A stretch of DNA of 64,000 nucleotides. It comes from Thiobacillus sp. GTDB lineage: Bacteria; Pseudomonadota; Gammaproteobacteria; Burkholderiales; Thiobacillaceae. The translations under genes were made by a program, and so were the position numbers. Location: contig JAUXVT010000052.1 in the NCBI GenBank assembly GCA_030680405.1, positions 62,001 to 126,000 of the forward strand. Direction: 5' to 3'. This document shows positions 21,574-29,718 of the stretch, piece by piece. The notes beneath the pieces were generated by a model, which had not been told where the DNA came from, ran no database searches, and was given only the letters and a program-made list of their open reading frames with translations. Positions within the stretch are counted from its first letter, which is position 1. Each line of letters opens with the position of its first letter.

Positions 21574-21762
21574 TCAGTCGTTTTCGTCGAGCAGTTTGCC
21601 GGCGATCGCCCAGTTCTCGTCCGGCAATTCCTCGAACGCGATGTAGGTGTACGACGCCGGCTTGCCGGCGTGGCGCTCCAGTGTGGCGGTGATTTCCTCG
21701 GCGATTTTTCGCTTCTGTTCCCGGGTCAGCTTGCCGGCGAGCTTGATGGTGACGACGGGCAT
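21574..21762 (-). CDS. 4-oxalocrotonate tautomerase family protein
   Basis: 62 residues. After initiator Met removal the N-terminal Pro (MPVVTIKLAG) provides the catalytic base of this superfamily. Length and the block REQKRKIAEEITATL are typical of small hexameric tautomerases. The partner or substrate is unknown. Lies 3 nt before the uvrC start and 2 nt after the uracil-DNA glycosylase stop, so it is probably co-transcribed with both. Confidence 0.85.
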   Translation of the reverse strand: MPVVTIKLAGKLTREQKRKIAEEITATLERHAGKPASYTYIAFEELPDENWAIAGKLLDEND

Positions 21763-21764
21763 GA

Positions 21765-22394
21765 TCAGTCCTTGCTTTGAATCTTGGTGAACACCGCCGC
21801 GAACATCTCGGGGGTGAGGCGGCGCGTCTGGGTATTGTAGCGGGAGCAGTGGTAGCTGCTGACCAGCTGCCGGCCGTCGGGCAGGCGGTAGTCGCTGGCG
21901 TGGCCGAAGGGGTAATCCTTGAGCTTGAGGCCCTGCGCGCGCAGCACCGACTGATGCGCGATCTGGCCCAGCGCCAGGATGCCGGCGTGCCCGGGCAGGG
22001 CCGCCAGCTCGGCGGCGAGAAAGCGGTTGCATTCGCGGATTTCGCCCGGCTCCGGCTTGTTGGCCGGCGGCAGGCATTTCACTGCATTGGTGATGCGGCA
22101 GCCGGTGAGCCTGAGGCCGTCGTCGACTGACACCGATTGCGGCGCGCTGGCATAGCCGAACTGGTGCAGGGTCTGGTATAGCAGCACGCCCGCGTAGTCG
22201 CCGGTGAAGGGACGCCCGCTGCGGTTGGCACCGTGCATGCCGGGGGCGAGTCCGACGATCAGCAGACTGGGCGCCGGGTCGCCGAAGGGGGGGACGGGAC
22301 GCGCGTGGTAATCGGGGTGGCGGGTGTGCACCTCGTCCAGGAAAGTGGCGAGGCGCGGGCAGGCGCGGCAGTTCGGATCGAAAGGTTTGGACAT
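21765..22394 (-). CDS. uracil-DNA glycosylase, family 5 (UdgB-like), iron-sulfur type
   Basis: 209 residues. Four Cys positioned for an Fe-S cluster are C9, C12, C107 and C122. The active-site blocks GLAPGMHGANRSGRPFTGD and, near the C-terminus, SSYHCSRYNTQ match family 5 (UdgB), which lacks the usual Asp in motif A and also removes hypoxanthine or xanthine. The bfr terminator ends within 2 nt of its start codon, so it needs its own promoter or read-through. Confidence 0.85.
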   Translation of the reverse strand: MSKPFDPNCRACPRLATFLDEVHTRHPDYHARPVPPFGDPAPSLLIVGLAPGMHGANRSGRPFTGDYAGVLLYQTLHQFGYASAPQSVSVDDGLRLTGCRITNAVKCLPPANKPEPGEIRECNRFLAAELAALPGHAGILALGQIAHQSVLRAQGLKLKDYPFGHASDYRLPDGRQLVSSYHCSRYNTQTRRLTPEMFAAVFTKIQSKD

Positions 22395-22395
22395 G

Positions 22396-22419
22396 AAAAA
22401 CGCCCCAGGGTGGGGCGTT
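22396..22419 (-). terminator. intrinsic terminator of bfr
   Basis: Minus-strand stem CGCCCCA/TGGGGCG, 3-nt loop, followed by TTTTT. It lies just downstream of the bacterioferritin gene and abuts the start codon of the glycosylase gene at 22394. Confidence 0.85.
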
Positions 22420-22440
22420 GATTGTAGCGGCGTTTTGGAC

Positions 22441-22920
22441 TCAGGATCCGATGGGGCCGGCAGCGGTCTGTATGTAGTTCTGCTCGCCCATGAGCTTGAC
22501 CAGATCGAGCTGGGTTTCGAGGTAGTCAATGTGCTCCTCGGTGTCTTTCTGAATGTCGACCAGGATTTCGCGCGAGACATAGTCCTTGACCGCCTCGCAA
22601 TGCGCGATGGCCTCGATGTACAACGCCCGGCCGCCAAGTTCCAGCTTGAGATCGCAGTTCAGGCACTCGACCACGTTCTCGCCGATCATCAGCTTGTTCA
22701 GGTCCTGCAGGTTGGGCAGGCCATCCAGAAAAAGAATGCGCTCGATCAGCTTGTCGGCGTGACGCATCTCCTCGATGGACTCTTCGTATTCGTGCTTGCC
22801 CAGCGCAACAAGCCCCCAGTTCTTGTACATGCGGGCATGCAGAAAATACTGGTTGATGGCGGTGAGTTCCACCGTCAGGGCCTTGTTCAGATATTGGATG
22901 ACTTTCTTATCGCCTTTCAT
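22441..22920 (-). CDS. bfr: bacterioferritin
   Basis: 159 residues, collinear with E. coli Bfr through most of its length. Ferroxidase ligands Glu18, Glu51, His54, Glu94 and His130 are present, as is heme ligand Met52 in EEMRHAD. The expected Glu at position 127 is Thr (DTEEH), so one of the di-iron ligands appears missing. Bacterioferritin stores iron as a 24-mer with heme at subunit interfaces. It is downstream of a Bfd-type ferredoxin, its usual reductase partner in iron release. Confidence 0.92.
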   Translation of the reverse strand: MKGDKKVIQYLNKALTVELTAINQYFLHARMYKNWGLVALGKHEYEESIEEMRHADKLIERILFLDGLPNLQDLNKLMIGENVVECLNCDLKLELGGRALYIEAIAHCEAVKDYVSREILVDIQKDTEEHIDYLETQLDLVKLMGEQNYIQTAAGPIGS

Positions 22921-22960
22921 TTCGCGCTCCTGATCGTTGAGGATACCCGCGAGCGTGCCG

Positions 22961-22998
22961 GTGGCTTGACAGCTGGTTGGCTAAAGGGCAAGGCGGGA
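22961..22998 (-). promoter_or_regulatory. weak copy of the iron-island leader element, upstream of bfr
   Basis: Plus-strand TGGCTTG followed by CTGGTTGGCT and AGGCGGG, 41-78 nt before the bfr start. It resembles the copies at 26988, 34074, 47180 and 53529 but with mismatches, so assignment is tentative. Confidence 0.35.
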
Positions 22999-23089
22999 TT
23001 ACCCGACATTCTAGGAATGGAGGCGAGTAAAGCAAGCGCTGTCGTGGCGCTTGAGGGTGTATTGTGAATGAGAATGGGAGAAGGTCTGA

Positions 23090-23299
23090 TCAGGCCACCA
23101 TGAGTCCGGGGTAGACGGCTTCATTGCGCACCTCATCCACTGCATCGCGCAGGACCGCCTTGGCGCAGCGACCGCATTTTCCGCACTGGGTGGCAACGCC
23201 CAACTGCTGGCTCAATTCGCGCATGGTGCACACACCTTCGGTACGCACAAGCCGACGGATATCGGTGTCGGTAACGCTGTGGCAAAGACAAACGTACAT
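23090..23299 (-). CDS. bfd: bacterioferritin-associated ferredoxin
   Basis: 69 residues from the ATG at 23299, preceded by AGGAGA. The [2Fe-2S] ligands are C4 and C6 (CLC) and C39 and C42 (CGKC), the BFD-type arrangement. It passes electrons to bacterioferritin to release Fe(II). A Fur-like box overlaps the TTGACA -35 sequence upstream, so it should be induced on iron starvation. bfr follows 169 nt downstream on the same strand. Confidence 0.92.
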   Translation of the reverse strand: MYVCLCHSVTDTDIRRLVRTEGVCTMRELSQQLGVATQCGKCGRCAKAVLRDAVDEVRNEAVYPGLMVA

Positions 23300-23344
23300 G
23301 TGAGTCTCCTGCAAATAGATCAATCATTTCCTAGTTTAATTAAA

Positions 23345-23359
23345 TAAGAATGATTGTCA
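23345..23359 (-). promoter_or_regulatory. Fur box overlapping the bfd -35 element
   Basis: TAAGAATGATTGTCA matches 11 of 14 defined positions of the 7-1-7 Fur consensus TGATAATNATTATCA. On the minus strand it overlaps TTGACA (23355-23360), 46-60 nt upstream of bfd. Confidence 0.65.
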
Positions 23360-23521
23360 ATAACTTTAATTAGACCTTCATCCTCATGCTTATCCATTAG
23401 GGTGAAGAAAGTGGGTGCCTGCGCCTGCATGCCGCCCAGCCGTCCCCAAGACGGGCCTTGATCGATAGTGCCCGGGGCGTTCGGGGCAGCATCAACGCAG
23501 ATGGGTACGAACGTGCCGCGT

Positions 23522-24009
23522 TCACAGTTGTAGATGAGCGCACGGCGGGGGCCGACACGTGATGGAACGCGGTTGCAGGTCGGCGCTGCCAGCCGTGGCG
23601 TCAGCACTCTGGGTGATGTCGCTCTGGTGCTGGAACGTGCCGCCGAGTTCGATGCCGGGCAGGCCGGTCCACTTCAGGCGGGCGGTATAGGCGAAGTCCT
23701 TGGCATTGGCCTCGCTGGTTTTCTGGCGGCCGTCCCGCGGTTTGTAGCTCTTGGCTGCGGTGGTGGCGAGCCCTTCGTGGATGGCGAAATCGTAGCCGGA
23801 GCCGCCGCAAGTTGCCCGGAAAGCGCTACGCCCGCCCACCAGGTGGCGGGGATGATGTTCTTTTCGGCCGGGATGCGTTCGACGCCGTAGAACACCGGCG
23901 GCTCGTGCGTCTCGTTGAGGATGCTGACCGGGATCAAAAACAGGCCGGCCTTGGCGCGATGGTCGGCGTTGAGGTCGTATTCGACGTAGGTCTGTTCGGC
24001 TGGCGGTAA
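23522..24009 (-). pseudogene. porin-like outer membrane protein remnant
   Basis: Two reading frames carry consecutive pieces of one beta-barrel protein. The first ends with EKNIIPATWWAGVALSGQL (about 24009-23820) and the second continues GYDFAIHEGLATTAAK to IELGGTFQHQSD (about 23815-23580). The frame changes near 23815. The N-terminal signal and the C-terminal strands are missing. It lies directly after the four-helix membrane gene, with no start codon of its own. Probable decayed porin; exact ends are approximate. Confidence 0.65.
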
Positions 24010-24014
24010 AACTA

Positions 24015-24497
24015 TCAGGCGGTGGGCGCCGGCTTCCGTCGGGGCGACGCGCGCGCGCCGCGCCGGCGGCCCAGGCGAATGTGGATCAGCCCGGCTAGCG
24101 GCAGCGCGAGTCCGGCGATCCAGTGGGTGAGCGGTAGCCAGGCTTCGTTGGTTTCGGACGCGAAATAATACAGCGCATAGCCGGTGGCGGCGAGCCACAG
24201 CAGCCAGGCCTTCATCGCCAGCCCGGAGCGGCGGTTCTTGCCGAGCTGCCAGGCGCGGCGGGCGTGGATGGGCAGCACCGAGCCAATTGCTACCAGTGCG
24301 GCGAACGCCATCAGCCCGTGCAGGCGCAGCCACCAGGATTCCAGCGGATGGGCGGCGTCGCCGAATTCGCCCGGCACGCGCAGGAAATAATGAAACAGCA
24401 GCCACAGCGCGCCCGAGCCCCACAGAATGAGGAAGATCGCGTACAGCGCGCGTTTGTGGCGGATTCCCAAACGGATGGGCTGGGGGTGACGCGTCAT
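24015..24497 (-). CDS. four-helix membrane protein, possible b-type cytochrome
   Basis: 160 residues with four predicted membrane helices and a basic C-terminal tail. Several His lie in or beside helices (FHYFL, RLHGLM, PIHARR, LTHWIAG, LIHIRLG), a pattern seen in small cytochrome b-type membrane proteins; heme binding is inference. The start overlaps the apbE stop by 4 nt, so it is the last member of the FMN-binding/ApbE module and could pass electrons from quinol to the flavinylated protein. Confidence 0.65.
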   Translation of the reverse strand: MTRHPQPIRLGIRHKRALYAIFLILWGSGALWLLFHYFLRVPGEFGDAAHPLESWWLRLHGLMAFAALVAIGSVLPIHARRAWQLGKNRRSGLAMKAWLLWLAATGYALYYFASETNEAWLPLTHWIAGLALPLAGLIHIRLGRRRGARASPRRKPAPTA

Positions 24498-25462
24498 GCG
24501 GCAACGGCCTCCGGGTCGGGCAGGGTCAGGTCGCGCCAGCCGCTGGAACCGGACACGCGCGCGCGGCAGTATCCGGGCGCGTCGGGGTCGGCGTCGAGCA
24601 CGATGGCGTGGGCATCGAAGCGCTGCAGCGCGGCGAGCGCCTGCGTGGGGTCGGCGTACGCCACCTTGGTGAGCGCATCGGCAATGATGCAGCGGTCAGC
24701 CAGCACGCTCACGCTGCGCCCGCAGGCACAGGGCTGGCGGGTGGCGGCGTCAATCAGCGGGGAAACCGGACGGCCGCGTACCCGGCGACTGGAATAATAG
24801 GTGGCCGAGGTGGCGACGGCGCCATCGCTCAATTGGCACAGCGGCAGCAGACGGGTGGGCGTGTGCGGATGGCGTACGAGGATCGGCTCTGCGGTGTCGC
24901 CGAACAGCCGCAGATCGCCACCGGCGTTGACCCGGCCGGCAGGCACGCCGGCGTTCTGCAGCACGCCGATCGCGCAGTCCACCGCGTAGCCCTTGGCGAT
25001 GCCGCCCAGGTCGAGGTGCAGCGGACGGGCCAGCCGCACGCGGTGGCCGGGCAAGAGCTCGATGTGCCGCCAGTTCGCCCCCGGCGCGGGCCGCGCGAGA
25101 TCTGCGTGACGTGGCAGATAGCCGTGCCGCACCAGTTCCGGCGCGATGCTGACGTCGAAGCATCCGTCGCTCGCCTGCGCCACTTCGCGGGCGATAGCGA
25201 GCACGTCCCAGGTGTGCGGATGCACCGTGATGCAGTCCGCACCCGCGCGGTTGAGGCGCGATACGTCGGAGGCAGGATCGTGGTAGCTCATCAGATCATG
25301 GATCGTCTGCACCGCCGCGAAAGCCTGGTCGACGGCTGCGTCGAGCGCCTGTGCCGACGCCCCGCGGGCGCCGATTTCCACCAGCGTGCCGAGGAGCGGG
25401 CGCGCGCGTGTGCGGGCATGGCCGCGTGGCGCGGTTGGGGGGGCGGGGGCGGGGCGGCTCAT
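24494..25462 (-). CDS. apbE: FAD:protein FMN transferase (ApbE)
   Basis: 322 residues. The start at 25462 overlaps the FMN-binding gene stop (ATGA). ApbE blocks LLGTLVEIGA, DVSIAPELV, LGGIAKGYAVD, VNAGGDLRLFG and ATSATYY are present, with the metal-binding region DALTKVAY. It attaches FMN covalently to Thr/Ser of exported proteins. The adjacent protein carries the target motif SGAT. No clear signal peptide is visible, so export may rely on the N-terminal region or on internal action. Confidence 0.88.
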   Translation of the reverse strand: MSRPAPAPPTAPRGHARTRARPLLGTLVEIGARGASAQALDAAVDQAFAAVQTIHDLMSYHDPASDVSRLNRAGADCITVHPHTWDVLAIAREVAQASDGCFDVSIAPELVRHGYLPRHADLARPAPGANWRHIELLPGHRVRLARPLHLDLGGIAKGYAVDCAIGVLQNAGVPAGRVNAGGDLRLFGDTAEPILVRHPHTPTRLLPLCQLSDGAVATSATYYSSRRVRGRPVSPLIDAATRQPCACGRSVSVLADRCIIADALTKVAYADPTQALAALQRFDAHAIVLDADPDAPGYCRARVSGSSGWRDLTLPDPEAVAA

Positions 25463-25998
25463 TTCAGCGCGGCGGCGTGCAGCGCGAGGATGCGCCGCAC
25501 CCCCTCGCTGATGTGCTTGCTCGAGAGCGTGGCACCGCTGATGTTCTGGATGTCCTCGTCCAGCCGCAGCGGCGCGCCGTGCTTTTTGCCGTTGAACTGC
25601 GCGCGCCAGTTGGGGTTGCGCACTTCGCGGCCGTGGGTTTCGCGGTAATCGAGGATTTCCACCCCGCGCACCGCGCCGGAGGCGTCGAGTGCGACGGCAT
25701 AGGTGATGAACTCGTGCTTGCCATACACCTCGTCCTGCACCACCCAGCCGGCGAGCGTGCCGTTTTCGAGCACCTTCCACACCGGCTGTCTGGCGTAGCG
25801 CATGCGCACGCCGGCGGCTTTTTCGACGAAGGCTTTCTGCTCGTCCGTCAGCAGCAGCAGCACCGGTTCGAATCTGTCGGCCTGGGGAAAGAACAACTTT
25901 TGCGCCTGCCCGATGTCGAGGTACTGCACCGCGAACGCCGGCGCCGCGACGAAGCTGGCGAGCGCCGGGGCAATCAGCCAGATGGGGGGATGTTGCAT
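25459..25998 (-). CDS. exported FMN-binding domain protein, flavinylation target
   Basis: 179 residues with an N-terminal signal peptide ending near AAPAFA. The C-terminal FMN_bind domain contains VRGVEILDYRETHG and the flavinylation motif ISGATLSS, with acceptor Thr157. The neighbouring apbE fits it as the substrate. In an iron island it could carry electrons to periplasmic Fe(III) or to the Ftr system (inference). Confidence 0.85.
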   Translation of the reverse strand: MQHPPIWLIAPALASFVAAPAFAVQYLDIGQAQKLFFPQADRFEPVLLLLTDEQKAFVEKAAGVRMRYARQPVWKVLENGTLAGWVVQDEVYGKHEFITYAVALDASGAVRGVEILDYRETHGREVRNPNWRAQFNGKKHGAPLRLDEDIQNISGATLSSKHISEGVRRILALHAAALK

Positions 25999-26008
25999 GG
26001 CCGCTTCC

Positions 26009-26953
26009 TCAGAAGTTGTAGCCGAGCTTGAAGCGCAGCTCGTGCTTGGTTTTTTCGATCAGGTGCAGGTCGTCGTCGGCCTGGTTGATGTATTGCTCCC
26101 TGCCGCCCGCCAGCTGCTCGAACCAGGTCAGCGTGGCCCACCATTTCTCGCCGCCGTAATGGATCGAGGGGCCGGCAAACCAGGTCCAGCGTTCCTGTCC
26201 GACCTCGGTTTCGAATTCGGTTTGATACAGGGTTTCGGCGCCGACCGACCAGTTGGGCGCGAAGCGATAGGAAAGTCCACCGCCGATCCTGAATTCGATT
26301 TCCATTTCAGGCTCGGTCGGCCATTCGAAGCTTGCCGCCGGGTCGCCGGTCAGTGCCAGCATGGAGGCGTCGGCGCTGGCCTGGGTGGCGGCGTCCAGCG
26401 GTGCGCGCTTGGCATAGGTGGCTTCGATCCCGGTATTGGCAATGGCCACCAGTTGATCGTCGAGGAAGAATTTCTGCAGCTGCAGGCCGAAATCGGCTTT
26501 GGTGCTGTCCTTGTCCTTGCCGGAATGGGGGTCGAGCCAGTTTTGCTTCAGGGTGAAGGTTCCTGACAAGCCCACCAGATCCTTGGCCGCGGAGAGGAAG
26601 TTGTATTTGAGCTTGGCTTCGACCCCCGAGGGCTTGAGGCCATAGTTTTCGGCGCCCGGCAGATAGCCGTCGATCACCAGTCCGCTGGTGTCGATGGACT
26701 GCCCTTTAAGGGCGAGGGTGGCGGTGAGGCGGTGGGTCATGCCATATTCGTATTCCACTTCTGAGTCATAGGCGGAGTAATCGCCCTGATCCTTATCCCA
26801 GCGGCGGGTGACGAAGAGATACGCTTCGCTCGCGCCTTGCGGCAGCGTTTCCGCGCCGGACACATAGCCCAGCAGGTTTTCGTCGGCCTGTGCGGGCAGG
26901 GTGAGCAGCGCGGCGGCAAGCGCAGCCAGGCTTGCGGTGAGTTTGACAGCCAT
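26009..26953 (-). CDS. outer membrane beta-barrel protein of unknown function
   Basis: 314 residues with a signal peptide (LAALAAALLTLPAQA), alternating amphipathic strands and a terminal aromatic (KLGYNF), features of outer membrane barrels. I do not recognise a characterised family. It is first in the module with the FMN-binding protein, ApbE and the four-helix protein. Its leader carries a clear copy of the C-rich element shared by iron-island genes. Confidence 0.7.
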   Translation of the reverse strand: MAVKLTASLAALAAALLTLPAQADENLLGYVSGAETLPQGASEAYLFVTRRWDKDQGDYSAYDSEVEYEYGMTHRLTATLALKGQSIDTSGLVIDGYLPGAENYGLKPSGVEAKLKYNFLSAAKDLVGLSGTFTLKQNWLDPHSGKDKDSTKADFGLQLQKFFLDDQLVAIANTGIEATYAKRAPLDAATQASADASMLALTGDPAASFEWPTEPEMEIEFRIGGGLSYRFAPNWSVGAETLYQTEFETEVGQERWTWFAGPSIHYGGEKWWATLTWFEQLAGGREQYINQADDDLHLIEKTKHELRFKLGYNF

Positions 26954-26987
26954 GGTGTTTCCTTTCAGTTTGATGGGAGATTTCGAT

Positions 26988-27018
26988 CTGGCTGGCTGGC
27001 GACAGGCTGGCTGGCGAG
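26988..27018 (-). promoter_or_regulatory. iron-island leader element, copy A
   Basis: Plus strand CTGGCTGGCTGGC then GGCTGGCTGGCGAG, 35-65 nt before the barrel protein start. Read in the mRNA sense it is a pair of GCCAGCCAGCC tracts. Matching copies precede other iron genes. Confidence 0.55.
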
Positions 27019-27082
27019 AGGTTGGTTGAAAAACCGTGCAGGTCGCACGGGCGGATGCAAAAACGCAAAGATCATTTGGAGT

Positions 27083-28486
27083 TCACCAGACAAAAAATTG
27101 CGTGCTCCAAGCGGCAAGCGGCAGAACCGTAGCCATCGATATTCCCAACGCTGCCGCGGGGCGGTTACGTTTTGCCAGACGCCATGCCAGGCTCGCGCCC
27201 CACAGCGCGGCGAGCGCAAGCAGCGCCATGCGCACGCCATGAACCCAGGGCAGCGTCACGCCTTCGCCAGCCAGTTGAGAAGTGGTGAGCAGGCTCAGTC
27301 CCACGAAAACGCTGGCACCGGCGAAGGGAATGAGGGTATGGGCGAGCCGCTGCCAGGGTAATTTCGTCAGTGCGGCGGTCAGCCTGAGCCAGCCCCACAC
27401 CCAGCCGCCGACAACGATCGTTTCTGTAACGATGTAGGCCAGCAGCATGCCGCCATCCAGCCAGGTGAAGACGTCGTTTGCTTCCGGGTAATAGGTGAGC
27501 AGCCACCAGTGTCCTGTCTCGTTGAGCGGCCACCAGATCGCGTGATCTATCAGCCATTCGGCCGCGGCCTGTTTCGCTGTCACGAACCAGGGCGAAGCGC
27601 TCCACTGGAACGCTCCGAGCGCGACGCCCAGCATGCCGAAAACCAGCAAGCGGGCAGGCCAGCGCGTCAGTTCTTCGGCTTTGTCTTCCAGCGTGCCGTT
27701 CTTGTTCAGGATTTCCGCATTCGGTGAGCGCAATGCCAGCTGCACTGCGTCCCGTTCCCCGGCGCAGCGGCCGCACATGTGGCAGGGCGAGGCGCTTTCC
27801 ATGCGCCGGATGTTGATCAACGGCGCGCAGTTGACAACATGCTGGCGGCTGGTGCGATGGCCGCCAAGCGCCGCGTCCCAGGTTGACTGGTCGACCTTGA
27901 AATGAACGGGTGCGATCTTCGCCAGCAGGCCGAACACACCGGATACTGGGCAAAAATGCCTGCACCAGACGCGTTTTTCCCGGCCCCAGATGAGCCCCAC
28001 GGCAATGGCCGCGATGGTCGAGCCGCCCAGGATGAGCAGGGCGGGTTTCGGGTATTCGTAAACGCTGGTCATTTGCCCGAATATCGTGGTCATGACGAAG
28101 GCCACGAACGGCCATCCCCCCCACTTCATCCAGCGCGGGATGCCGCGCCCCAGGCCGTAGCGGGAAACCCATTCGGTGAGCGCGCCCTCCGGGCATAGAA
28201 CCCCGCACCACATGCGGCCGAGCAGCATCATGGAAAGAATGACAAATGGCCACCAGATGCCCCAGAACGCAAACTGCGCGAAGCGGGTCAGGTTGTTCCA
28301 GATATGAGCTTGGCCCGGCGGCAGGGGGAGAAAAGCTGGTAGGGCCACCAGTACAAGGTAGCCCAGCACGACCCCCCATTGCATGGCGATGATGGCGCCA
28401 CGGTAGCGTCTCATGGCCAGCCCAAGGCGGGCGAGGTAGCTGGGGCCGGAGCCGATGGCATTGATTTGCCCGGTCACCGCGTTCAT
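27083..28486 (-). CDS. ftrD: polyferredoxin membrane protein of a ferrous iron transport system (FtrD-like)
   Basis: 467 residues, several membrane helices. Cys clusters CGVLCPEGAL and CRHFCPVSG resemble NapH/CcoG-type membrane ferredoxins, and a further cluster CHMCGRCAGERD suggests additional Fe-S binding. It overlaps the FTR1 permease stop/start by 4 nt. In FtrABCD systems this subunit is proposed to accept the electron removed when periplasmic Fe(II) is oxidised for transport. Confidence 0.82.
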   Translation of the reverse strand: MNAVTGQINAIGSGPSYLARLGLAMRRYRGAIIAMQWGVVLGYLVLVALPAFLPLPPGQAHIWNNLTRFAQFAFWGIWWPFVILSMMLLGRMWCGVLCPEGALTEWVSRYGLGRGIPRWMKWGGWPFVAFVMTTIFGQMTSVYEYPKPALLILGGSTIAAIAVGLIWGREKRVWCRHFCPVSGVFGLLAKIAPVHFKVDQSTWDAALGGHRTSRQHVVNCAPLINIRRMESASPCHMCGRCAGERDAVQLALRSPNAEILNKNGTLEDKAEELTRWPARLLVFGMLGVALGAFQWSASPWFVTAKQAAAEWLIDHAIWWPLNETGHWWLLTYYPEANDVFTWLDGGMLLAYIVTETIVVGGWVWGWLRLTAALTKLPWQRLAHTLIPFAGASVFVGLSLLTTSQLAGEGVTLPWVHGVRMALLALAALWGASLAWRLAKRNRPAAALGISMATVLPLAAWSTQFFVW

Positions 28487-29298
28487 GCCTTTCGCCTCAT
28501 CGGCTTCAGTTTGAGCAGCACCCCAAGGACAAGTGCCCAGTAGACCGCCAGCAGCGCGTAGGCCATGCCCGAGGGGGTACCCCGGTAACCGGTGAAGGCT
28601 GCCACGAGCCCGCCTGTCCGCGTGCTGTCATCCAGCAGGGACGCCGTGTTCCACAGCGGATCGGCCAGCGGCGGCAGGGCTTCCAGGCCGACGAGTTTTT
28701 CCGCGCCGTCCACCAGCAGCGCCCCGCCAAGAAGCAGGAGCAGCACTTCCGTGACGCGGAAAAAGGCGCGCCATGAAACAAACCGGCTGCCGCGGGAAAG
28801 CAGCCAGTAGGCGGCCAAAGCGAGCACGAAACCCGCCGCGCCACCCAGGGCAATGTCGGCGTTCGTGCTGCCCTTAACCGCGCCATAGAGGAACACGACC
28901 GCCTCTGCGCCTTCGCGCCCCACGGCCACCATCGCCAGTACCGCGATGCCCAGCCAGTTGGCCCGATTGGCGGCGCTCGCCATCCCGGCTTCCAGTTCCT
29001 TTTTCAGCCCGGCGCCATGACGGCGCATCCACCAGACCATCTGAAAGATCAGGCCACAGGCGGCGAGCGGCATGATGGCCTGAAACCATTCCAGCGCACT
29101 CGCCGACCCCCACGACTGGATATCCATGATCGTCACGGCCAGGAACACAGCCAGCCCCAGGCCCGCCGCTATTCCGCCCCACAGCCAGGGAAATCCGGCG
29201 CGGGCTTCGGGGCGGGCGCTGAGCCATCCGTGCAGAATGCCGATCACCAGCATCGCTTCGATGGTTTCCCGCCAGACAATGAAAAGCGCATTACCCAT
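28483..29298 (-). CDS. ftrC: FTR1-family iron permease (FtrC-like)
   Basis: 271 residues, seven or so helices, with two REXXE iron-binding motifs: RETIE at residues 10-14 and REGAE at 128-132. It is the pore of the ferrous iron system. Upstream cupredoxin and downstream polyferredoxin complete the ftrB-ftrC-ftrD set, with 4-nt coupling to ftrD. Confidence 0.9.
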   Translation of the reverse strand: MGNALFIVWRETIEAMLVIGILHGWLSARPEARAGFPWLWGGIAAGLGLAVFLAVTIMDIQSWGSASALEWFQAIMPLAACGLIFQMVWWMRRHGAGLKKELEAGMASAANRANWLGIAVLAMVAVGREGAEAVVFLYGAVKGSTNADIALGGAAGFVLALAAYWLLSRGSRFVSWRAFFRVTEVLLLLLGGALLVDGAEKLVGLEALPPLADPLWNTASLLDDSTRTGGLVAAFTGYRGTPSGMAYALLAVYWALVLGVLLKLKPMRRKA

Positions 29299-29309
29299 GT
29301 GCCACTCCT

Positions 29310-29705
29310 TTATTTCACGACGATGCGGCTGCGCCCGGTGTTTGGATGGAATTCGTCGAAGAATTCGTACTCGCCGGGCTTGAGCGGGGCGATCACCACG
29401 AAGGACTCCGCGCCCGGCGCGAGTACTTTCTCTTTCCGCAGTTGCAGGCTTTCAAACTCGATCGCGTCATGCCCCTGGTTGCGCACCACGATCTTGAAAC
29501 GCACGCCGGCGGGAACGTTCAGCGTGTTGGGGATCAGTCGTCCCTCCTTGGCCACCACGCTGTAGGTGAGCAGATCCGCGGCGCCGGCTTCCGCAGGCAG
29601 GAACAGCAAGGCCGCCGCCATCAGAGCGAAGTTGCCGACGGCACGACCGCGCAGCAGCCAGGACAGGAGGCCGGGTATGCCCGGGGCGGTTTTCTTTCCA
29701 TTCAT
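29310..29705 (-). CDS. ftrB: cupredoxin-like periplasmic protein (FtrB-like)
   Basis: 131 residues from the ATG at 29705 preceded by GAGGAGGAGA. A signal segment (FALMAAALLFLPAEAGA) precedes a small cupredoxin fold with IVVRNQGHDAIEF and GEYEFFDEFHP. Candidate metal ligands are the His in NQGHD, Glu and the His in FHPN; the usual copper Cys is absent. In FtrABCD it is the proposed periplasmic Fe(II) oxidase. Lies 12 nt from ftrC. Confidence 0.82.
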   Translation of the reverse strand: MNGKKTAPGIPGLLSWLLRGRAVGNFALMAAALLFLPAEAGAADLLTYSVVAKEGRLIPNTLNVPAGVRFKIVVRNQGHDAIEFESLQLRKEKVLAPGAESFVVIAPLKPGEYEFFDEFHPNTGRSRIVVK

Positions 29706-29718
29706 GCCGATCTCCTCC

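Noticed and set aside
23320-23607. A 95-codon minus-strand frame upstream of bfd
   Set aside because: It spans the Fur box and promoter of bfd and shows no recognisable domain or ribosome site.
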